Shown piece by piece: positions 35,140 through 48,600 of a stretch of 64,000 bases of DNA. Every line of letters begins with the position of its first letter. Positions within the stretch are counted from its first letter, which is position 1. The position numbers were made by a program, and so were the translations under genes. Origin of the DNA: Rhyacophila brunnea (Eukaryota > Arthropoda > Insecta > Trichoptera > Rhyacophilidae); the NCBI GenBank assembly GCA_022495005.1, contig JAGYXB010001412.1, positions 1,054,001 to 1,118,000 of the forward strand. Direction: 5' to 3'. A model generated the notes under the pieces. That model was not told the DNA's origin. It searched no databases and was given only the letters and a program-made list of their open reading frames with translations.

Positions 35140-35687
35140 TGCGGGTGCTCGAAATGAACCGGAACGCATCGGCTCTTGAAATTCTCAAAATGAGCGCTCC
35201 GTCTAATAGAAAAATAAAAAGTTCCAGTTCGTGAAACACCACGTTTTATAAATAATTTTATGAAAGTTTGTGTTATTTTGTTAACTAACAGATCTTGCAT
35301 TTAACGGTGTGCTGTGGAACAAACATGGTTTGTAATAAAGCTTGCGATTTTTATTATCGGTTAAATTTTTGTTAATTATTAACGGGTAAATTAATAGTTT
35401 TAGGTTTTTATATATTTTTTTAAAATATGATTATCACCAGTTGGTAGACCGCGCAGTTTTCATGAGCGTCATTTATAAAGGACAAAAAGAGAATATGTAA
35501 TACCAAATTTAATAGTAGGTATATTTTATTGAAATTGGATTTTTTGCCTGTGCCTGAGAGGCTGCCTGTCCTAATCGTCGGTTTGTATGCTTATCACAAG
35601 TATATTTCATTTGGTAGATAACAAACATATCGAAAAAATAATTTCGAGCGCACCGGTTCGTATTGTTTCCATTTCGAGCGCTGAGTA
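35140..35687. mobile_element. Possible MITE-E relative
   Basis: The left side GTGCTCGAAATGAACCGGAA and the right side, which reads GCGCTCGAAATGGAAAC on the reverse strand, face each other as inverted ends like those of 27842-28076. Between them is AT-rich sequence with no coding. Target duplication uncertain. Confidence 0.5.
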
Positions 35688-36642
35688 AAGTCATATTTAA
35701 TAAAATAATCTATGCCGAATACATAGTATTAAGGCAAAAGAGTGGAATAAAGTGTATTTCATACAAATCGGTTATTATCTTATGTATAATAATGCGCGTA
35801 ACTGATAAAATTTAGTGACAATAAGTATAAACTAATATCGCGTATATCAAGATTTTGTCGGATTTTTTAAAAATGAGACATGTTAACAAAATATTTTTTT
35901 TATTTACATTATAATTATTGACAACCGCATGAAATACAGAAATATAAATTAAATCGACATAAATCATTAAGAAATAGATTGATTTGATTTGATATTTTTC
36001 ATCAGTGAGATAGTAGTAAACGGTTGGATACATCCATCCGTTCCATCTCTATGAACTATGATATTGTCAAAATCAAAAGTTTATTTTATTGTTCAACTTA
36101 TTATTTATGCGACTATGTAATAAATTTATTCAAAACGAAGAAGACAACCTCATACACAAAAATAGTGTTATTGTATATTGTACAATAAGAGTATTGACCT
36201 TGACTAATAATATTATGATTCAGTCAGCTTGAAATATAGTGATTCGAATCAGTTGAGTCGCTCACTGGCTCACTTAACTCTGTTACGGTCGCCCATCTCT
36301 ATTATTATTGACGTCTTAAAATAGTCAACCGACGTTCTACGATACTAATTTAATTCAGCTTAGATTTTTCAATGTGTAATATTCTCTTCTCGCACAGCGA
36401 TCAGTTTAAATTATTCTTCTCCATAAGTGAACGCATTCGCAACGCCAAGCGGCGATTTAAAAAAAAAAAAGTGACCATAGATTAAAGAATACACGAATAG
36501 TTCCATAGATAGTAATAGAATTTTGACAGTTGTGGAAAAGTCTAGATACGAAATTTCTCCATTATTTCAATTGATACGAAATAATATTCTTCCCTTGTGT
36601 TTTCCGAAGGAGCCGGCTTAACAGCAGCTAAATAGAATTGCG

Positions 36643-39600
36643 ATGAAGATCTCGCAAGCTACCCTCTTAGCAATAAGGCTGTCATACACACAGGTGAGTT
36701 TCAATTCAATTATGTTTTTCAAAAAGAAAGTTACAGTCATTTTTATTCATCGCAAAGTCTCAGCTGTGTATAAATTAAAATATAGTATATTTTTATAAAT
36801 AATACTTCGGAAGTATCCATTGTAAAACTATTTGGTACAAGTCGGTTATCCTGGATACAGCGGCAAACATTTTTAAAATTGCTGATATACTGGATTATTT
36901 GTTAGGATAACCTAACCTAACTTAACCTAACCTAAACTCATCCAAACTAACAAATAATCCAGTATATCGGCTATATTCACATGAACCAACTATTTTATTT
37001 AATCCAAAGATTATTGGTTTGCTGACATGGTGTATTGATATATTATTTTTGTTAAAATCGTGTAGGAACACCATTAAAATTTATGGTTCTATTGAGAAAT
37101 CCATAGATACTAATATAACTTGTATTCTCTAGTTTCTTGCATTAATTTGATTTGAAATAATTGTATAATGAATTGCGTATTGTAAAGCAAAACATTCTTT
37201 TTAATTAGTGATTGTATATCTACTTTCACTCAATATTTCTGTTTCCTACTTGTATAATAATATGGTATGCCTAGTCAATTCCTATATAGATGTGGGTATA
37301 CTAAATTCATTTTACTTACAGTGATTTTGAAAAGCTTTGAAATAGGCATTCTAGCAAACAATACCAATACAACTGCGAGTTGTCTTTACTGTCTTATGGT
37401 GCCACTTTTGAATGATTCCTGTACATATACAATCCTTTTAAGTTAACATCAGTAATAGAGCTAGCAAAATGCTTGGTTTAGGAACGAGGGTTTCAAGATC
37501 ATTCAAGAATGTACAAGTACTGCGTACATTATATGTATAATTTGTACTAAGTACCTATTCCATAATATGCCGGCATTATTTGGAGTCCTCACAGATCCTT
37601 CCACATATTTAAGGTGGATCGAGTCCATAATAGATTTCTTAAATTTTATACTTAAGGACATACGGATTCTTTCTTTATGATAATGACATCAAAAGTATTT
37701 TCTGACTCGTTTTCTTCTGGGAATACTGTCAATGCATCCTTGTCTACCCGAAGAGTGATTGAGCTTTTAAGTCATCTCTTTTTACTCCTTTGTGGGTTCA
37801 TTTACAATCCATCTATACTTGCGAGTATTAAGTTTCATGTTCCCGTCAATATCACTCATAACACTCCGGTCTTTATGAAACCCCGTTGCAGGACGGATGT
37901 GATATTTCATGATGCTGGGATCCTTGCTATTTGCCTATTTGATAGCACCATAAACGTTGATTTATTGTTATAACTTTATAATTTTTGTGGACGTCTTAAA
38001 TTCATTAAATTTATAATTGTTTTTATTTTAATATTGACATAAAAACTTACTCTCTCTTCTTGTTTTGTGTTTTATATTGGTTGTTATTTATTAGTAATTA
38101 ATTATTTTTTTCCATTTCATGACCATATTTATAATTTCATAGGTTCATTGGCAAACAACTGTAATGCCCTAATACTCTTTATTCTAATAAATAAATTTCA
38201 GTAGGTATCGTTATCTTGAAAGATAGTTGCCTAATGAACTTGCCTAACACATATTGTCTGCGTATAAAAGGATTTGCTAGTGTATAGTTTTACAAATATG
38301 TAGTAATTTTCTATATTATAGTCTCTGATAACTGCTATTCTGGATAACCAAGTATTTATACGGTTGTCAGACTTGTATCAGTGTGTTACCTGTCAATATA
38401 TTTTGCAAGTGGTCGCACTTTGCAATTATCAGTATATAAAAAAAGGTGATTGTTGTCTGACTATTATCTTATAATATTATTAATGATATCACAATGCACT
38501 TTCTTTCTCTGTATGTACATGCCATATCTAATTTTGCAGACTTCCTTGAGATTTTATGTCACATACTTTGTATATCTAATTTATCATGTTTAATTATGTT
38601 GCTATGTTTGAAGAAAAAATTCCAAGTTTATCTTTGACTTACTTAGTCAGTACTTAAGTGCCGGGAATTTTTATGATTATATTTTTAAATGAATCTTGGG
38701 GTACATAATATTAATTCTACAAAAAGAAACATTGACATCCTATGACCAACTACGATAGGTTTTTTTCTTCGTTTTTACTTATTGCTTACCAGTAAGTTCT
38801 CGGTGCCATCTTGTAACTATGTTCTTTTTACATTGCTTCTGCTCAAATGTACTAAACTGTTAATCCATGCTTATGTTTGTAACCCGAATACAAAAATAAA
38901 TTTAAGATTTTTATCTAAAGTCATGCATCTTGGAAATTTTGGCACATGACATGACAGTAAGTAAATAACATCAAAACATTTCAAATGCAAACAGACAATG
39001 GACTTAAAAGTCATCATGGAAATAATCTTGGTGAAATTCTAAAAGAAAAGTTTATAAATACTTACCTTACTTTTAATAGTTTTATTATACTGAAAGTAAT
39101 GCTTTGAATTACTTATTTATCATTGAAACATGACAACAGTCTTGAAACAATTCTACGATATTAAAGTTATTTATGTTGACAACTTTTTCGGTCTACGCTA
39201 CGTTAACAAATCCTAAAGATTCAGGCAACAAAATGTTCATGCAACGATAGAGCGAAAGGGTGAGATATGTTAATATCTGATTTCCTTCTCATTCATAACA
39301 GTGTAGTAGTCTTCGTCTATTTATTTTTATTATTCATTATTTTATTACCATTTATTATATTAAAAAGACCTTTTTATACGGGCTTAATGACAGACATCTC
39401 ATCTTCACATACACCCGTTTAAGCCCAGTCGCACATTGAAAATTTGGATAATAGTCATAAATCAAAACTGAGCGCAACATGCAACTTTCTTATGTGCGTA
39501 TAGCAAGGCCTTGCAAGGACAATGACGTCACTCACCAAGACAAAATGAATGACGAAGTGCGACATTTTGGGATTATACCTGCGCCGCATGTCGGGTGAAG

Positions 39601-42600
39601 ATAGTTGCATGTGCCTCCAGATGTTTTTTTTTTCAAACTAAAAAGTCGCATTTGACCAATTTGCGGTGCTCCATTTGGTAACGTTTGTTTTGGGAATAAC
39701 TATGACGTCACATCGACGTATTCGACACGTTGCGGGCGAGACGAGTTTTGATGTGAGAGCCGGCTAACTCTATACAGAATCCAAATTGAATTCAAATATT
39801 TATTTAACTTGGTTATGTTATTTATATAACCTGTCACAGTTTTGAGATTTTATTCTAAAAATAGTCTCATTTTGTGCTGTTATTCGTATCAAAATTTAAT
39901 AACACCGTAATACAGTCCCTGTTCTCGTGGTACTCCCCTTTCTATCAAATGTTGGCGACCAAATTTCGGTAAATTTCCCTATCCTGTGTCTGTGTCAGAT
40001 GACTAACATTTTGCATATTGTAGAATCTCTTTCTATCTGCATCTGCTGCCCCCCCCTGTATTATGAAATGGAGTAGATCAGACTTATTATTGAGGCAAAC
40101 ATATGCAGGTTTCCTGTATTTGGTGATAGCTATACCTACTTTCTTTTGGCTTTGGCTTATCTTACTATTGTCATTTTTACATGCATGATCAATAAACTCA
40201 GAATATCATTGTGCTAAAAAAAGGACATGTAATATATTATAGTAAGCTTGTTTATTAAAATTTTTGTTACACGGTTATATTAAACGTTGACTGATCAGTA
40301 GATCAGAGTACTAAAATCATATTAATGTGTGTCAAACCATATCTATATATTTATGTATATGAAGATGCTCTTGTCAGATTTTTCTGGTTTTCTTGTACTT
40401 GAACACTGGAAGTTGAGTATGTTAATTTGGTAGACACACAGATGTCTGCGGTTGTGTTGCATTTAGCAAGGCTTTGATAATAATTATTATTGTTCACTGT
40501 ATGTAATGTTTACTACTCTTATCTATTCCTACTTGGCATTATAACGACATATATCTTCTTACTTAGTTTCATTCAGTTCTTTAATATTAAAACCTGCTTT
40601 GGACCATGCATTTCAATGCAAATTTTACTGGTGATTTGATCTATTTTGGTATGGGAGTGAATAATTAGCGTGTCTCCATATTATAATTAGTAAAAGTTTT
40701 GTTTAATAACACTGTGTAATTCACTGCCAACTGACTTATTCTATATTGTTATTCGGGTACATTTTCTAGTTGCATAAATTGAAAGTACATTTTTTTTAAT
40801 ATATGGCCCTAAATCTTTGTTTAATAAATGTATTTATAAGACAACAACCCGCTTTAAAAAAGACCCTTAGGCACTTCTGCACCTTAAGACAATATTCTTT
40901 ATAACAATATATTTTTTGATATGGCTTATTAATAGTAGGTTAAACCTCATGGAAAAAATAATATTTCCCCACCTGCTGATGCTATTTTCGTAAAAAGTAG
41001 ATTATAAACATTTTTATATAAAATAAATAACTAAGTATATGTACCCATATTATTTCCTTTAATTCTGTTGTGTCATTAAATTGGTATTTTTAGTGAACTA
41101 TAATAAATTGCATGTGTCATAGATAGCGTCACGTTTCCAACAAATTATACTCCATTTTAAATGTGTGCACACGTGCTTTGATGATAATGACCCTCAGAGT
41201 GTTGCACTTTTGCTGATTAATAGCAATACATATTCTTAGGTTACATTCTATCGAAAAACTTGAAAAAAGTGAATATAATTTTAAGTTCGCTATATCACAG
41301 TTATTATATTATTGATATTACAAAATGACGGTTTGTAAGTTGAGCATTTCATGAACACCTCCCTACTTGCTAATCTACTTTTGAATCATCCAGAATTCTA
41401 TATAAATACTTACGATAGGATTGTATCTATAATTTTTCTACCTATGTACCTATTTTCTTCTGTCTTCCGGTGGTTTTTATTACGATTTTTTAAACATGAA
41501 TATGATCTCATGGTGAACTGTGATGTTACTGCATACGTACAATTTTCTGTATAAATGCATTCAAATTGTCTCGAATGTTCTATATAACAAATTAGTCGTC
41601 ATGCTGCATTCAAATCAAATCCAACACCTCCTTGATTAATCTATTACCCTGATACTTTATGATATTTTGTGACGAATTTTGGTCTTGCATTACTTCCCTT
41701 CAGGAGACCTGAAGGTACTAAACTGTGATGTCAGGCATGATCTGTAATTAATTATTAATTGGACCGGTGCTTACGTAATAAAGGATCGTCCATATATGAC
41801 GTCACGTCCTAAGTGGGGGAGGGTGTCTGATAATACGTATAATGTGATTTTTGTTTCGGAGGGTGTAGGTGTGGAAGGTTACATGTAAGTTGTACGTATG
41901 CAGTTCATCGTGGGACACTTATTTGTGCGCCGCAGTACGTGAAACATGAGTTCGTATAACATTTTATCAAATGACGAGTTCTTCGTTGAACATTTCACCG
42001 TGGAATACATTTACACGTATCTTACAAAATTTGGCGATAGTTTGCAAATAGTACTGTTCAAATTATATTAACTCTAACCTAACCTAACCTTACCTAGTAA
42101 AGACATCTCCACATGTAGCATACGTACAAATATACTCCACGGTAAAATGTTCAACGAAGAACTCGTCATTTATTAAATATTACACGAACTCATGTTTCAC
42201 GTACTGCGGCGCATGAATAAGTGTCCTACAGTGAACTGTTTACGTACAAATTTCCGGATACGGGTGAGGAAAATGTTACGCCACAAAGCCAACAAAATAA
42301 TTATATGTTATTTGTTTTTTTTTTGTAAATAACGTAGCGATATTGAAATCGATCATTGTCAATTAAAAAAAATATGACTTAAAATTAAAAAGTAAATACG
42401 GGAGATAAAACTGTAGGTACTATATAACGATGGGGGAAGAGAAAGTAAATAAATACCGAAAATCGCCAGACCTAATCGTATAATTGATAAAAAAAACTTT
42501 TTTCAAAACCATTATTGATCAGTGAGCTAATATATTTTTTATTGACCCATTGTTCTGAATAGATAACAGAAATTAAATTTTTCCTTCGGAAAGTACATTT

Positions 42601-45600
42601 TTGAGATAGTTATTTCTTTATCTTTCTAATCGAAAAGCACAATGGAAAAATATCTAAAATGCTAAGTAATGCGTAAATTAGTGTTTTTAATTAAGACGTA
42701 GGTATCAGTTTGATACTTATCGGAATGATGAGATGACTAAAGTGGACTTTGGCAATGATAAACGTTACTTCCCTTTTGCGTTTATATATTATTTATTTAA
42801 AACGTATCTTGTGTTGATTGTTTATTATTTTAGAAATCTGTAGAATATAATTATTAACAGTAGGCGCTAGTGCCAAAGTTTAGTAGTTAGTACCTTTGTA
42901 AATATAAATTGTAAGTACCTACGATCAATCAATCACTAGTCTTTTAATATTGATGCATGATCAATCATATTTCATAAGCCTTGTTATACAATTATGTGTA
43001 ATATGTAGAATAGTATGAATACCACTCGTTTGTCTTATTGATTATGTTTCTAATGCCAATGGAAATTGAATAGTAGATTATATTAAATCTATAAGTACCA
43101 TGTTCAAATTAAGGCGATTCTTCTATGTATAAAATATCTAAAATCGTGTATGGTTTAATGGCATAATTTTAGATATCTAATATGACTTGGATTTAGGGTT
43201 TAATTTAATTTTTAAAAGTAACAAACACTATCTACGTCAGTGGTCGGTAACCTTTTGAGAGACTGGGTAAAAAAATCAATTTTGAAAAAAAAATGGTTAG
43301 TGGCCAAATGCTGAGTACCTCCGCTACGTGGAAGTACATTGGAATGTAGATACATGTCTTCAATCCCTCTCTGACATATACATGTTTCAATGTACTTCCG
43401 TGAGGTACTCATCACCAGGCTACTGATGATAATGTTTTCAGATACATGTTTATTAATCAATACACTTGAAATTGTAAATTATCAAAAAAATGTCTCAAAT
43501 TGCAAGATTCGTATTTTTCCGCTAGGTGCCTCTGGTAGGTAAAGATATCGCCTTAAGTAACAGTAACACCCATTGAGGTTGTGTTTTACCGTTTTCTATT
43601 TTGACAATGCCTATCGTTGATCGTGTGTAGAAAAAAGATTTTAAAATTCTAAACAATATCATCCCATAAATATATTATTTTCGATAACATAATATTATCC
43701 TCTACGGCCTACGCCGTTCTGGCTTATAATCACCCTCAATACACTTAGTAAATTGGAATATTTCAAATAAACTGTCAAGAACTATTATAAAAATAAATGA
43801 TTTTTTTTAAATCTCAAAAACCCGATATTGGGTTTTTGGGTATTGTTATAAAACTATTGCAAAAAAAAAATCCTCCCAACCTTAACCCATTTCGACAAGG
43901 CTGTTCAAATTAAAGGGGAAGTGTATCAGTGTGTCTTGTTTATTTAAATTTAATTTAGAAGTTCTACTAAACTTTGGCTGGTCGCTTTATACACAATAAA
44001 CAAATTAATTACACTATAAAGTTTTAGTATAAACATTACACACTGTGATATGATAATTGTCGTCAGTAGACATTTTAAATTAGTAATTTAATGACATTAA
44101 TAAAATTGATAAGTAAACATTTTAAATATTACTAAAATAAAGATAAGAGACAACGTCGATACTAAAGTCTACGATGATCGGGTCATCGGTTATGGGGGCA
44201 AAGCATAATAATTGTTTATGTATGTTAATGTCAACTAAATAAAAAATAGAAAATCAAATTGGAAACTTCTTTTGTGCAGTTTAAAAAACCCACCTTCCAA
44301 CCCATCATGTACTAGGTACCTATAACCGGTCTTAATTGGGAGTTTCAGTGAAGTAAGGCGTCTGCGGTGTTTTGAGGTTAGGAATGTTTCGGGAACAGTC
44401 ACCCAAGACTGCGGTCGCCATGCGCTCGAATAATTGTGCTTTAACTGTTTACGGAGATTTTCGTACAATGGGCCGTGATTATTTCGATAAACAATCACTT
44501 AAAATCGTAACTATTAGTACATACCTAAGTAAAAAAATGCAATGTCGGCATTTTCTTTTTTACAATTAATGCTGTCAAAGCAATTATAAGATTCACTCTA
44601 GGTATCTGCGGCGAAGACTGCCTGTTAGACGGAGTTATACGGTAGAATATACTTTCTCCTATGTGCGGCGCTAATTGTCTATGTTTATATACAATACTAG
44701 TTTATTACGATTACAGACACGCTAATTTGATAGTATTTAAAGTTGGTGATAGTTTCTCACGTTCTTTGTAATTTTGTATAATATACTCAATAGTATCAAT
44801 TGGCTTGTACCTAAAAGTATTATGATATCTAAGTAGAAAATTCTTCTGCTTAAAATATCTTAATATATATAAATTACGAGTCAGTGTAACCGTTCAGTAA
44901 TCGCTTATTATCGAGTCATCGCCACTGCGCTCTAGGTATAGTCCGAACACTTTGATAAGAATGCTATTTGTAGCAAACTAAACTTGAGTTCCGTAGTCAA
45001 TGTTAAGTTAACCAAGTTACAATTACAAAATTAAACTGTACTCTTGTTTGATGTCTAACATGATCATTTGTGTTGCATGCCAGCATTATTTGTAGTCCTA
45101 AACAGGTCCGTCCACATAATTAAGTTGGATCGAGTCCACAATAGATTTCTTAGATTTCTCTATATTTTGGACATACGGATTCTTTCCTTATGATAATGAT
45201 AACACAATGAATTTTCCGACTCGTTTTTTCTAGGTATGCTATCAATGCAATCCCTGTCCACCCGAAGAGTGATTGCTCTTTTAAAGCATTTCTTTTTTTT
45301 CTTTGTGTGTTCATTTACAATCCGCATAGGTATACCGGCAAATATTAATTTCCATGTTCCCACCAATATCACTCGTAACTCTACCTACTGTCTTCACTCT
45401 CCATGGTACCCCGTCGCAGGATGGGTGTGATCTTTCATGATGCAGTGTATCGTGCGATTAACTTATTTGATGGCACCATAAAGGTTGATTTATTTTTTAT
45501 TAACTTATCATGTTTTTGGACATGTTAAATGTATAATTGTATTTATCATTTTACTTTAATATCTACATAAGCACATACTTTCTTTTCTACTTTCTTGTTA

Positions 45601-48600
45601 TATTGGTTGTTATTTGTAATTAAGTCATTTTTATAATTTGTATTTATTATGTATTATGGCGCGTTGGCCAATCGCTGTAATGCCATAATACTCTTTTTCT
45701 AAATAAATAAAGAAATCGATACTTATTTCATTTCAATAAGGAAACAACTAAAAATTTCAAGGTTTTGAGTCAATAATGCCATTAGATGTAGAAAGGTATT
45801 ATCTGTATAATTCAGCATAAAAAGGGTCAAAAATGTCTTCAATGTATCATGAAATCGAAAAACCCTTTCTGAGATTAATCATTAATTCAGTTATATACTG
45901 GATACTGGTATTTCCGGGTTAATTCATTATTAAATTATATAATTTCATTGTGCATTGCTGAAGTCCACTAAACTAAATATACAAAAAAACATACATTTTC
46001 TTCAAATACAAGGCTTTAAAATTAAAATGAGAATTTCTGCAAAAAATTCAAACGCTATTATCTTGGAACAATGGTTTTTGAGTTGTTTCCCTATTGAATT
46101 ATGGTATCGAAATGATCTATGTAGGTACCATAGTATTTTGTCGCTTTCCACATTTTTTTTTCATAATATTATCAAAATCGACGTCATTCTTCCGTGTCTA
46201 AACATTTCAAATCGGGTGGTTTGCAGTTGAACGTCGATGAAAGGAAACCCATCCATAACCATTGTTACGTCTAGATATTGTCAACAAAAAAACTATTTAT
46301 ACCAATTGAATGAATGTGTTTTGATTGTTGACTATTGTGTTTACGAGTACAAAGTGTAAGCTGTAGGTAGGTAGGTATATATAAGCGTCGCGGCGCTCCT
46401 CCGTTTACGACGTCAACAGACAAATAAATAAATTGATGCCCACTTGAAAGGAATAAAACGGCTGACTTGTGATTAATTGATTTTTGCGCGCCATTTTTCA
46501 ATTTTGCGCACCGGTTGATCTTCGAGGCGTATATTATTTTATTTTCATTCTTGAGAGAGGTGGTTTAAATCAAAATTTTTGGTTGTGAAGATCCACTTAA
46601 AATACTTGTTAGTTAAAGATCACCATTTTTACGTGTCGAGCTTTCATTTTAAAACAAATCTGGGTCATTATACGTTATGAGACATTGCTTCCTGACTCTT
46701 AACAACCCCTAAATATATCATTGAGAGATTCCTAATATATTTAAGATATGAGATAACTTAACTTAAGATAATAATATTATGCAAAAACATAAATAATAAA
46801 GAACAGACATCCACTGAGTTAATATATTAGCAGTTCTTAATTTTATTGAATTAAATACAACTGAAATATAACGCATGGGTGAGGATTTAATTCATATCCT
46901 CTATGCCCTATGTATGAGGGATGTAGTCGTTACTTACTTTGTTCCAACTACATCCGTTATTAGTTTGATATCTGATAGATTGCTCCTGTGTGTGACATGC
47001 GTTCGGGCAGAGTTGAATAATACACGAATTGGTGTTTTATATCGTTTATATTATGGCGCACATTAACTTGTTTGTTATTACATGGCAAATAACATGGTGT
47101 TAAATTATATTGCTAAGGTTTAACATGAATCTTTTAACTTGATAATTCAGCGAAGGACTGGAGTGTCCTTATAACCTCCATGCAGGAACTAGATCTCTAG
47201 ACTGTCAGAGTCAGATTCTTATTTCCGCTTCGCCGCTGTCTATGTCCCACATATGAATTGACAATGGCGTGACAGTTGTAGAGTTGGGTAAAACCTGTAC
47301 ATATTATGTGAATACGGAGAAATCACAACAGTTGAGTTTGTTGTTGAGGCTTGCGGTTTGTATGTGCTGTGTATGTATGTATCGTGCTGCCGCCATACGA
47401 GTGGATGAATGAATGAGTAAAATATGTGTATGGAATAGTTTGATCACTATTAGGATCGGCGTTTAGGGAAATTGTTAACTGATACATAAGAAAACACTGT
47501 CATACATAAATAGCTCGGATCGATGATCTGGTTGACGCCATGCGACTGAATGGTTGTTTTTTTGTGCGAGTTGTCGAAGATACTCATAAGCGGGTGAAAC
47601 CGGCCTTGATTGTTATTATATTTTGTGGATTGTCTAAGTATTATGTTTTAATTATTAAATATAATGGCTTTCCGCCAAGAATTGACAGGCGACACCATTC
47701 AGTGATTCAGAATACATAGTTGCTTAAATTGTTTTGTATTTTTTTCCCTAATTATTTACTATTGGTGAGTGCGCATAGTGCCCGAAGGCGAAACCAAGGT
47801 CCCAAAAACCGACTCAAATGGAATAGTACAAAACTTAAATCCGTTAGAATTTCAATTCAAATTCCATCAAGTAAAGTACCCTCGGTCGATAGTATCTATT
47901 AATATTATAATTGTCTATCAAATAAATGACTTAATTCCTCAAGTACAAGTAGGTCGTTACTAAATGCCTATTTTGCGACGTTTCTAAGTAACTTATTATT
48001 CCCAGTGTCCTTTGCACCCATTTAATGCAACCTTCGAGAGGTATTTATGGGAAATTGTCAACTCTGCTAATAGGATTACCCGCTGCGTGTTTATTTCCGT
48101 ATAAGCTGTCACGCTATCTTCTTATCATATGATAATATACCTACGTAAGTATATAATTTAACACTGTGTATATAAACTATCATTGTAAAATATTATCAAT
48201 GGCGCTACAGCCCGATGTGGCTCCGATCGTCTCCAACGTTACTCTCCACCATCTCTGGTCTGGAGTCTGGACGTCCTTCTCTACTCAGGAGCTGGGGTTT
48301 GCCGGTGGATCGTTATATTATTCATTTTTACCACTCAGTGGAGTATTTTGGTCTTAATAGAATTCACGATATCTAGCTGATCGCAAACATTATGTCTTTC
48401 TGAATACCATGCGTTTATACACCATCAGTGTCTGAAATCAATATTATTAGTAGGTACCTATCAGTGGCGAAGGGTGGAGGTAGGCTGTTAAAATCCGCCA
48501 TAAATAGTGCACACTAAACTTTGTCAGTCATATAGATTTGTTTTCATTGAAATAAGACTACAATTTACAAATGGTTTTGGTTAGTTTTTAAAATTCAATA

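Noticed and set aside
37677..37973. 98-codon open frame as a host gene
   Set aside because: It is the last part of a retrotransposon; the same sequence recurs with breaks at 45075-45713.
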